From: Siderastrea siderea
Lineage: Eukaryota; Cnidaria; Anthozoa; Scleractinia; Rhizangiidae
Assembly: GCA_964030785.1 (NCBI GenBank)
Contig: OZ034969.1
Location: 36,494,301-36,558,300, forward strand
Direction: 5' to 3'
Length of the DNA: 64,000 bases
Each line of letters starts with the position of its first letter. The first letter of the stretch is position 1. Shown piece after piece: positions 1-12,000 of the stretch. The translations under genes were made by a program, and so were the position numbers. The notes beneath the pieces are model-generated. The model was given only the letters and a program-made list of their open reading frames with translations, was not told the origin of the DNA and did no database searches.

Positions 1-2104
1 GCCTCTTTGATTTCCTTTGCCACTGCTCCTCCCTATTTGTTCCTGCATTCTTGTATCATCTCCTTGTGTGAGTTTTCTTTGTGGCTTACTGGAGTTTTCA
101 TTAAAATGGAGAGCTGCAGTTTGGAGTTTGAAAATTGATCAACAGTTAAATTCAATTATTATTCATTCCTCATGCTTGTTCCACACACCCTCCTCTTTTA
201 TGTTAATCATAAGCCAACTTGGCCTAGCAAGGAACAAAGAGATCGTCAATACCGTTTTTGGTCCAGTTTTGGGCCATAGAAGACACCAGTTTTCATTTAG
301 CTAGTAGGTATTACCCAATAAGATAGGTAAGGAAATTTGTTTTTCTGAGCCAGAAAAAACTCTGAGAAAATCTTGCTCAAGCCTACAATATTTCTCTTTT
401 AAAGATGAGCTCCAGAAAGCCCTCTTACTCGGATAATAGTTTAAATCCCAAAAAAGGTATGGTGGGGAGGGCCTCATTCCGCGCTGGTAAATTAAAAGCG
501 ATAAAATGAGATATTTTAGTTTGTCAAAAATATTATTCAGGGCTCGAGATTTACGATCGTAAACTCGACTCACAACAATTGTAAATTCAATGTTTCCTTA
601 GTTTTATGCGCCAAAACCCGAGTTATTGTTTGGTAACTGCTATAACTTTTCAATTCAACAAACTGAAAGAGCGAACAACCATCTGAAAAGATTCAAGCCA
701 GTCATATTAAACAAAATGCAAAATTCGTACCCTCAACTTTCAACGTTGTGCAAATGCTAAACACAATTGGAATTTTCTGTGTGAAGTCGCTCCGTTCTTC
801 CGGGCGGATATGGATGGTTTGTACGGCCGTAACTTATTGCCCAAGACGGCCTCCAGAAGCTCAGAAAAGCAGTAAAAACACAGCAAACACATAACAGGTA
901 AGGTGTTTCAAACTTAAATTCGATTTCTGGTATTTTCGACGGAAAATTGCTGATTATTCGAGATTTTTTCGATCGAATTTCAGCTCGATACAAGCTCTCA
1001 TATTACGCTTTGGTTACCTGTGGGGCAATGGTCTGCACAGACGCGTCAATGTGTAACATATTTGTAAAGTAGCCTGGTGTTTGTATTACTAGTATAAAAG
1101 TTAGATTTTTGGACAAAAATCAGACATCCCGAAATTCGCTAATTTCGACTCGAAGAAAGGACGATTTTGAGGGCTCCGGGTGTCGACAACATTTGCCTCA
1201 AAATCTCAGGTCTACTGGATAATACTAACAAACAAAATGTACTTTCTTAAAACTCGTATCAACCTTGGCTCGTTCAAGAATTTTAAAGCAAGTCGACATT
1301 TTGATCAAAATTGAGTTGTCGAAAATTACGCGGACAGCCACTTAACACCAATTTTCTTTAACATAGCCCGATGTTTCAACGACGTTCCTCTCTTGGAAGT
1401 ACCGAAAACTGCCAAGCGTAATGAAATTCCCTTAAACTTTGACAATGTTATGACGAAATTTATCATCAATAAGAGGACAGACGATTGCCGCATAATCTGA
1501 ATTTCATCGCTGTAATTCGGAGAATCACAGGCTCGTAGGTTAAAACTTTAGTAAGAATAAGCCGGAAATGCAAGGAAAATTCGGATTGCTCAACTAACCT
1601 TTAATCCAGTGAGAACCGTTCATAAAATAATCCGCTAAAACACGGTTCAGCTTAATTTCATCGACAGCACAAATTCCCGCTCACCGCCGATTTTCAGGTC
1701 TGAATCCTCAATAAACCTCCTCATCTTTTCGCTCTAAGGTAGCAATGGTTTCTTCAGTTTTAACCCAAGTTTAGATTATTTCCTCATTGTGGTACAACTC
1801 TCGCCTCATCAAGAAGGCAGCGCTGAAACGTTTGACAAAACTTTTTGCTGACTACGTCAGCTTTGCGCGTTTCATCCGTCTGTACTCTTATTGACAATAA
1901 AAATTAACCAATCAGTGCGCGAGAATTCGCTCAGTTATTGTAAAATTATACTTTGTAATCTTCACGCCCCTCATGGAAAACAGCAGTTTTGTTGTTGGGG
2001 GTAGCGTGATATTACATAAAATTTTACGTACATTTTTACATACATTAAGCGAAGCTCTGAGTACCTTTTTATGAAATTTATCTCATTACTTTCTTTACGA
2101 AAAG
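1..2104. other. No supported gene
   Basis: Only short, unconvincing open frames occur on either strand. If the polycystin-like gene continues upstream, part of this stretch would be intron. I saw no splice-bounded frame resembling the downstream protein, no tandem array and no transposon domain here. Confidence 0.5.
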
Positions 2105-2315
2105 GTGGAAATCAAGGAAAAAGGAAGGCTTACTGTTAATGGAGGAAATGCACAGCAACCATCTCCTTTAAAATATCATTTAGGTGGTGGAGCAGGTGGT
2201 GTCATTCAGATAATATCTCCTGAAGGTAGTCTTGCGGTTGGAACTTTATCCTTGGAACCTGGAACCAAGTCTGGAACTTGCGATTTAGCAGAAGATGGCT
2301 ATTGTCATTTACTAG
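2105..2315 (+). CDS. Polycystin-like exon: glycine-rich segment
   Basis: The acceptor is a pyrimidine-rich run ending AAAAG at 2104, and the donor GGTAAC starts at 2316. The exon ends in phase 1. The frame contains [15 protein letters not shown] followed by a Cys-containing end ([15 protein letters not shown]). I recall such Gly-rich runs ahead of the REJ region in cnidarian polycystin-like proteins, but no named domain can be assigned. It is the most upstream exon I can support; the earlier frame is cut by stops, so the preceding exon must be upstream. Confidence 0.65.
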
Positions 2316-5300
2316 GTAACACAATATACCCTAATCCCGACATGTAATCCTGGCATAAACCCTCAACTGTAGATCAGATTTATCACTCACTCACCTTCAA
2401 CATAACAGCGCAACTGCTTCCAAACAGTTTGCGTAGTATCCCACAACGTTTAAACAGTACCCTACTCTACAGGGGTGTTTGATGCAATGACCTTACTTGA
2501 AGATTTCCTTTTTTTGTAGTGAAATTTGTGCACCCTAAAATGATCCTTGCTGAATACATTGCTCGAAGTTTTCTCAGCTTTAATTTCTTAACTCCAATGT
2601 TGTTCTCACGTGTTATTTTCATTTAAATACCGTAAAATCCTCTTTACAAACCCTCGGCTGGAATGAACGGATATTCTCAATATACGTCTCCTATTTACGG
2701 TTACATTTACATATTTACATACGTTTACATGTGTTTTGAACGTTTAGTTTTATCCGAAATTTTTCTTCAAATGTTCATTCAGTTTATACTTGATATAAGT
2801 TTAAAAGCGCTATTGCACTTATAGAACAATTCATCATCAATGATCTCTTGGTAGATCCGGGTCCTCAGAATTATAAATCTTTAACTTGCAAAATTATGAA
2901 AATTATGAAAATACGATACTACGTCTGTTTCTGTACTAGATTTTAACCCTATTAGGTACCCAGTGAGATTTCTGTTTCCTTAATGCCATTCCATTTTTCC
3001 CTGAATGCTTTAAACTATCATTTGACTATCAGCAGTTTATTTCCTAAACCGAAAGACCCTGTCCCAAAAGATCAGACTCGTGGCGCTATTTATTCAATTC
3101 CCTGCCAAAACTGTGACAAGTGCTACATTGGTGAAAGGAAACGCAAATTTCCTTCCCGACTGAAAGAACACCGGCAAGCTGTAGAGCATAAACAACCACA
3201 AAAGTCAGCGTTAGCGGAACATTGTTTGCGTTTTGGTCACTCCATCTCCTGGGAGTCATCCAAGATCTTACATACAAGCACAAACTGGCGTAACAGGCGC
3301 CTTTTCCAAGAATCCGCTCAATCGGGACGACTGCATTTATTTGCCGCATAAATATTTAAATTTCGCTCCAAAGGACAAGACTTAATCAGGTCAAAACTTT
3401 GCATTTTTCTTTATATACAACGCGCCCGTTGTGAAACTATCTTATCACTTCCCCCTGATGAAGGCTAAAGTTTTAGCCGAAACGTTGGGATTTTAACTTT
3501 TAATTTTTATATTTTTAACCAGAGTAACGCTTTATAACTATTATGAATGCAGTTAAATTAGATATTTGAACACCACTATACTGTTATCCAGTCAACATAA
3601 TAAATATTCGAAATCGTGAAGGTCAGAAGCAATCAGTTTTCTTATCCACAGGTGTAACATCTTCACAGTACCCCACATTTCCTAACCAAGGTGTGTTTAG
3701 TTGGGGTCAAAGCTATCCTTCGACAAGGATATCACCTTCCTCCACCACTGCAACCATCGAACAAAGTAAGTACGATCACTGTAAAAACTTGCGTATAAGA
3801 AACTGGACCAGCATTCTTCCAAGTTTGCCTAGAAAGGTTCTTTCATATGTGATAAATTAGGCTATTTAGGTTTTTGAATAGGTTCTAATTTTTTTTAAGG
3901 GGAAGGTTTTCTGCTGCTGGTCAGAAAACTGATTTAATATGAGTGTGGTCTCTTACTTCTCTGTGTCATAAACACTGGTCAAAACTACCACTGAAAATTA
4001 TTGTACATTAACTCCTATGATAGTGGGTCTACTTCTGAACTAAACCGTTATGTACATAAATCAATAGAAAGCCTTCTGCAGCCCACTTAAAGTAAGAGGA
4101 GCCAGGTGTCACAGAGCACAGCACCATGTTTCCCGTGGACCAAACTTTGTGACCACTGACGAAGGTTGGGTCAGGGACCCCATTCAGGGAGGTTGAGTGA
4201 GGCTTACAAAAAGCTGTGGTGTGCGAAAGATATAAAATACAGTCAGACTGCTTGTGAACTGGCACTTTAGTGCATCTTGATCACTTGACTCTGTGAACAG
4301 AGCTTTAACTAACCTGACACGCTCGACTGGAGGGTTGGATAACCCAGGGATTGTCGGAGCTGCCCTGGGATGCCTGGAGGTCTGCAAGGAAGGGGTGAGG
4401 AGGGAGTCCCAAAGTCAGTCATTTCTAGTGTTCTGCCAAATAGGTTGTTCTGAAACCACTCAAATATACGTAGTAGTTAAAGACAGTATCAAATTTATAT
4501 TGAAATTATAAGACCCTCAAGCACATTTTTGTTGTAATATAAACCGGTTTTGTTTTTCTTTTCTGAAGGATTTTAGCTAATTTTTCCGAAGTGAACCCGT
4601 TTCAATTTTTAAAGCTACAACAGGTCCTTATTTGTTGGGGGGGGGGGTGTCTACATGACAAATTTAGCCTGCAGGTTCTAAATTTACCCGTTTTTCACTG
4701 TATCAGATAAAGCATGTTAATAGAACAAGGAAGAAATATCAGTGGCCCACAAGACTAGATATGGAAAATTATGGCAGTGTCTAGATACCCAGCAGGCTGG
4801 TACGGATGTTTCAAGGCTAAATATCCGGCAGTCCGAAATTCTCAAAGGATTTCGACGGGGAGGCTTATTCTAACGTTCTGGAAGTATTGAATATTTGCAT
4901 AGAATTGCCAAGCAATTCAGAAAACTATTTTGGTTTTGTAGTTAACAGGTTTACCGAGCTTGTGCGTACTAGAAAATCGTGTTGTTTGCGACAGTTTGCA
5001 TTATTTGTGGCTAGACCCGCCAGTCAGAAACGCATATAGAATTTGGACGGAATTTGTCATATAAACGAAAGTCTGCTTTAGGAGAATTATTCCGGTTTAA
5101 GATAGAGTTAACCCTATTAATAAGGGCTTCCAAACTTCATATGGCCATGGTAAGTAACTCTAAACTATCGCGGTTTTTTCGGCCACATTTCTGGCAGGAT
5201 AACTAGCCTACGGCATCCGTGACATGTCACTATGGTGACATGACGGCTCTGGTCAGACAGGAATCAAGCAAGCTCGCTATTTTATAGCATGCTCAAGCTC

Positions 5301-8300
5301 GAAAAAAGTCGCCAACTACAAAACCAAATTGGTCTTTTGAATCCCTTGTTAAGTGTACACAGACAGAATACTCTGACCAAATTCTGTGCGTTTCTGACCG
5401 GCGGGTCTAGCCACAAATAATGCAAAGTGTCGCAAACATTGCGATTTTCAAGTATGCAAAAGCTCGGAAAACTCATCAACTATAAAACCAAAATACCTTT
5501 CAGAATCGCTTGGCAATTTGGAATAAATATCGAATCCTTTCATAACGTTAGAGTAAGCTTTTCCGTCGGAATCCTTCAAAAATTTTGGAATGCCGGGTAT
5601 TTAGTCTTCAAACATCCGTACCCTGGCTGCCGGGTATCTTGACACTGCTGAAAATTATAGCTTTTTGCCTTGGATGTCTGTACGACTTTTACTCAAAGTT
5701 CTCACATTTCCAGCTAATGGAGGTAATTGGGTTTTGAATTGCCATACGTACGCACCAGGAACACAGACTCAGAAACTAATAAAACATCGACCGCAAAATT
5801 TAAAAAAAAAACGGCAATCGTAGTAGAACGACGATGCAAATCAACAGAAGAATGTTCGAACCCGGAACGAGTGCAAAACGACAGGATACATAAACAGAGC
5901 TAAATCTTGATCGCAGATACACATATTTCGAATAGAACAGGCTAAACTTTAAAAAACGAGGGAAAAACAATGACAAACGCATCTTACCGGCTAATCTCCG
6001 ACTACACTTGTGATCTAACAGAAAATACAGGCGAACCTTTCGTAAGCGGACATCGTTAAGACCAAGGAAGATGGGTACACATTCCTTTGGACATGGAAAC
6101 TGGGCATTTAAAATGCACAAAAACGTTATTGGCCCGATTTATACTAGAGACGGATCATCCGTCCAGACGGATAATCCGTCAAGACGAATCATCTGTCTAG
6201 TATAAACACGGGACGAACTATGATACGAACTATAGTTGCGTCTCGTAGTTCGTCCCGTATTTACACTAGGCGGATAATTCGTCTAAGCGTGACGAAAAGG
6301 CATGGGTACAAGTCAAATCGTCACCTTGCCGATCTTGACCAAATTGGCGGCAAATTTCAAAATGGCGGCAACAACACGGTTCGCGAAGCTGTTTTCGGGA
6401 AAACGAAAAGCTGTTGAAGAAGGACTGTACTCTTTCAAGAGGCTGAATGATGAAATGGCAAATAAGTGTTTCACGGAGGAATTAACCTTTGAGACTGAAG
6501 TCGCTCAAGCAGCTGGTCTGGCCGCTGTTTTGCTAAACAAGAAACCGAGAGAAGAGAGAGGTGAAGATGAACTCAGGAACAACACCTGGTGGTCTCAAGG
6601 TTATCGAAATTGGGACGATGCGGCTTTTACGAATTATCCACTGTAGTTCGTCTGTCAAGACGAACTGCCGAGATAGTTCGTCTGGACGGATGATCCGTCT
6701 GAAAGCCCGTATTTATACACAGACGAATTATGAATTTCTGGTAGAACTTCTTATTCGTTTCGAACAAAACAAATTTTAAAAACCTACCACAGCAAAAACT
6801 TGGAATACTTCAAAACGTCTCAACCCCTACTGGATTCTATAAAATTCCTGCGTTGTAGGACTCGGTTCAGACGCCGTACATCACATGAGCCGCATCGAAT
6901 TCAGTGAATTAAGATCACGTGAAGTACGGCATCTGGATCACTTCGAAACGGCTGATTGAATTCAGATCGGCTTAGCCGTTCTTCACCCCTGGCTCAGCCG
7001 GGAATAACGTGCACGGCCCTAGACCGGCTTTGATTCAGATGCCGAACTTCACATGAGCCGAATCAGATACATAATTTATGATAATATATTTTTCTGGATA
7101 CAACAGCGCCAGTGATTGGTACAAACCTTATATTGTGACCAGTCACGCATTAACCCGCGAATTCCAATGGTGCAGCCAAATTCAAAAACGGTAAGCAAAT
7201 GTCGCCAAGGTTTGAGCAAAATTGGAAATGGTCAAAATAAACTTCCCTTCCTTTTTGTGTGAAGTTAGTACATCGGGTGGAAGTAATCATGATGTTATCT
7301 TTTTTCACTTCTCGTGATAAACCGAACTTGGTATCAGGGGGGAGAAAGTTTATTCCAAAAAATGCATTTTTGTGGATGTTTTAATCCCCGAAAATGGGAC
7401 TTTTTGTAATTTTGGTAATTTTATCAAAGCACAAGAGACTGGTTGAAATTCTATTCACATCCTAGCAATCTACCATTCTTCCACTTTACAAAAATGTTAT
7501 TAGATTTTTTCTTTGTTCCGGGGGGACCCCTGGCCCTACATTCTTTGTAAGGGGGGAACTCCACTTTTGAAAAACTGAAAATGAGACATCTTTGACTAAA
7601 ACAAAAAATCTAACTGGTATTCATATTTTGATCAAATTCGAAGTTGTAAATAATATTTGATCCTTTCTTAATCTTTTGATACTTAAAAGTCTGCGGGCAC
7701 TCAAGTGGTTTTCGCAGGGCACGTGATTTAAAACAGGCACCTTAGGCAAAATGACAATTTTCTACTCTTTTCAGTGGCCACATGTTAGAACTTAAGGAAC
7801 GCTACAGCACTTATATACCATCATGCTGTTTCTTTATCATCTATAGGTTGTTATTATTTCCCTTTTGTGGGATAATATTAAGCGAATTGAGAAATATTAC
7901 TTTTCCAACATCACACTCTCGTTGGGGAATGTTAATTTAGGCAAAAACAGTACTCAGTTAACCGGTTGAGAAAACTATAAAAATAAACTGGACAATCAAC
8001 TAAACTAAAGAATAAGCTTCATAAGAAACAATTGTTGTCTGACATACCATTTTGTAAAGTAAACAGTTCAAGAGCGGCCTTAGAGCCAACCCCACGTCAC
8101 GCCGAATTCAGAGATCCTTCAAGGTTCCATTTCGGTCATGACGATTATTATCGCCAGATCAAGAGTTGAGTTCTCATCCTTGCAGCCGCCGCAAATGGTT
8201 TCATTTACAAGGATCTTCTATCCAGTTTGCTGCAAGCGCCAACAGATCAACGAAAACACCGCAAACAGCTCCCAGAGAAGCAAACATCACTCGATACTCC

Positions 8301-9049
8301 ACCAATCCTGCTCTCGCCGTCACGTTGGCTTTCGTGACATAATTAGGGTCTTTCCGTTATCCTTTTTTGTCTTCAATACTGTTTAAAGTCAACTGGCTTG
8401 TTGTTTCAAATTTTTAAGCAAGTTCAAAGTATTTCACCATCACATTATTTCATAATATTCTTCCTATTCGTACACGAGAATTGAACTTGACATTGTTTAC
8501 GGAACTTTCTCTTCGGCTCTTTAACTTTGAACTAGGGCCGGGGGGGTGCTACTCCCTATAGTAGGCTACACGGGGAGACCCGGCCGGAAAGTGGTGCCTT
8601 TTTAAGCTCGTAGTATACTTAAGGGTAGGGAAAATTGCCATTTTAGTGTATGAAAGGTTCACAAAATCAGCTGCAAAGCGGAAAAAATGGTCGCTAAAAG
8701 GGTGCCAAATTTTGGCAGAAAAGACACATAAAAGCTTGCAACCCTTTGAGCAACTGATCAGAACGACTGAAAGTCCGAGAAAAAAACGTGGCAATTGTAG
8801 GAAATTATATAGTTTTGGCTTATCCTTGATGTATAAGAAAGGGGTACAATTTTGCTTTAGGTATATGAAAGGGGTACCATTTTGGTAAAAATGAGTATAT
8901 TAAAGGGTGAGTGTTTGAACCACTGTGCGGAGCCTTCCCGTACAAAACTTTATTGAGTACCCCTATCCCCCTGGACTAGGGATTGTGCCAAGGAATGTAA
9001 ATTTGTATACATAACTCCGACTTCCCCCAAAATGTTAATATGGGAATGT

Positions 9050-9092
<43 letters not shown>

Positions 9093-12000
9093 TATAAAGC
9101 TGTATTATACATGAAAACTTATAATACACTACAGATAAACTACAACACAGTTAAATAAATTAAGGATTGACATTAACAAGAAATAAAAAATGTAAGTAAA
9201 ACAGAAGAAGGGAGAAAAAAAATAACCTACAGTATAGGTGCCCAAGTAGCATTGTATTTATGAAGCGTTTTGTTTGCTATGGCTACTTTACGTAAAACTT
9301 CTAATTTCGATTTCAGTCTTAAAAGAAAGCGATCAAAGCTCAGCCTGTCCTCGCAGATACAAGTTGCAAAAATATGGTATTTTGCAATAAGAAGAATGTA
9401 GTTGAGCACTCGCTCGTTGCTAGTGTTTTGGTGCCACCCAAATAAAATCGTACCTTCTGATAAAGTTATTTTTTCGAGAAATTTTTCGCTCCACCATTGA
9501 GTAAACTGTTCCCAAAAGATTGACGATTCCCTGCAACTATAGAACATATGAACAAGTGATTGCCTCTCGGAATTGCAAATAGGGCAAATGTCGTCGTCTA
9601 CTAGGCCAGCACGGAGTAGGCTGACACGAGTAGGCAGAATATTATGTATTATTTTGAACTGGAAAGCAATTAGCTTTACCTCTGTGGTAACCCGGAAAGG
9701 GAGTAAATAAATGTTGTGAATATTTTCTGTATTAAACCCGTATTTCAAGATTTTAGTTTCATTTGTTGGTGTCGCGGAACGTCTAGCAAGAATAGCATTA
9801 TACGCCCCTCGAGTGGAGATGACTGTTGTTGATGGTGTGGTTTCAGAAGGGGAGCTCTGGGTACTGCGAGATGAATTTCGAATTGACATTTTCCAACTGA
9901 TCGGGATAGCTCTGATGAGACCGTAGTACATAGTGAATGGATTGTTGACCTTGAATTTTTGTTTAAAGTCAGCTAGAGAGAGGAAATCTCGATTTTCATT
10001 TAACAGGTCCTTGACATGTATAATTTCCTTTTTAAACCAGGCGCTATAAAAAATCGGCTTTTGGTCAACCAGGATACTAGAGTTGTTCCAAATGATCTCA
10101 TTTTCCGGGTTCTTTTCCTCAAAGGAGGTTAAATGTTTATATTCTTGCCAATACTTTAGTACGGAATGGTAGAAAGCAGGGAGTTTTCGTAGGTCGAGTA
10201 GCTTAGTGTCGTAACGGCACTTTGTTAAAAACGAAAGACCACCATAATGACTTGTTGCTTGTTCGGGAATTGTTTTCCAGGAAGCATCGCTTTGTTCATG
10301 TATTCTTTTAATCCAAGCGATTTTCAGAGCTTTCTCCATTATTTCGAAGTCTAACATCTTTAATCCACCATGATTCTTTTCAGCAATGATCGTCCTCTTT
10401 TTAATTTTTGCGGTTTTACCTTCCCATATGAAGTTAAATATAAGCTTGTTGACTCTCTCTGCAAAATGCTCTGGAATGGATAAAACGGATGTACCGTATA
10501 TAAGTTTAGCTACTCCCAGGGTTTTCACGATTTTTATTCTACCGATCAAAGTAAGGTTTCTTCTTCTCCAGGCATTAAGTATTGTTTCTAAATTGCGGGC
10601 CTTTTCTTCGAAGTTTAACTTATTCGCCTGTTGTTCGTCGTAAGAGAAGTGCACACCGAGGGCGTGCACAGGCTCCCTCGGCCATTTGAAATTATAAGCC
10701 AGGAGTTTCCTTGTTGTTTCGCCAGGAACCTAGCCACAACGCCTCTGTTTTGGTGGTATTAATTTCCAGTCCACAATTCACTTTGAATTCTTCTAAGAGT
10801 TTTAGAAGCTGCGTTACCGACTCACGGTCACGCACGAAGACTGTGGTATCATCAGCGTATTGCGTAACTTTAATTTCCTTTTGTTCTACTTCGATGCCGT
10901 TGATTGTGTGGTCATTTTTTAACGCTCTGGCAAATAATTCAATTCCGATTACGAATAAAAGACCAGATAACGGACAACCTTGTCTTACTCCTCGTTGCAG
11001 GAGGAAGAATTCAGATGCATGACCATTGTTTAGGACACAACTGGACACTTGATTATATAATACGGTGAACCAATTTAATAGGTCCGGTCAAAAATTGAAA
11101 AATTTTAGAGCAGCGTTGATGTAATTCCATTCAATTGTATCGAAAGCTTTTCGGAAGTCCAAAAATATTGCGACGCCTGGTTTATCCAACATTTTTGTGT
11201 AAAACATGAGGTCTTGAATTAGCCTTATATTTTCACCGATGTAACGACCCTTGACGTATCCGGTTTGGTCAGGGTTGATAATGCTAGGTAGTACTTTTTC
11301 TAGTCTCTTCGCAATTGCTTTAGTCAAAATTTTATAATCCACGTTGAGGAGTGAAATTGGTCTAAGATTTTCTAGGAGCGTTTTATCTTTATTTTTTTTA
11401 GGAATGAGAGAGATAATTCCGCGTCGCTGACTTATTGACAGTGATCCATTCTGGAAAGCGTAATTGAAGCTAGAAGTCATTTCGGTTTTTAGTTCTGGCC
11501 AGAAGAACTTATAAAACTCCGCTGTAAATCCATCAGTGCCAGGAGATTTATTATTCTTAAACTCTTTAATAGCGTTGAAACATTCGTTTTCTGAGAGGAG
11601 GCCTTCACACGATTCTTTTTCTTCTTGCGATAATGGTGATACGTTCTCGGGATTGAAAAACGTGGAAGCGAGGAAGATGCTGTTGTCTATGTTTTGGGAT
11701 TTGTAAAGTGATTCGTAAAAACGTTTCTCTTCTTGTAAAATCTCAAACTGATTTTTTGTGTACTTATTTTCACCAAGTTTCAATTTTGTCACCGTTTTCC
11801 TACAGTGGTTTCGCTTTTCAAGGTTAAAGAAATATCTGGTGTTACGTTCACCATGTTCATGCCATCGTGCTTTACTTCTGAGAATAGCGCCTTTTGTCTT
11901 ATGATGCATTATGTTCTGTAGACGTAAATTAGTCGCGTAAAGCTCATTTAGTATTCGTTTGTCCTTCGGATTCTTTCCGGATTCTAACAACAGCTTTTCT

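Noticed and set aside
5800..6120. Hydrophobic 106-codon minus frame
   Set aside because: Low-complexity Phe/Leu/Arg composition, no domain, no splice or promoter support.
6302..6646. Host gene
   Set aside because: Lies between the palindromic ends of a small element; better explained as transposon-derived.
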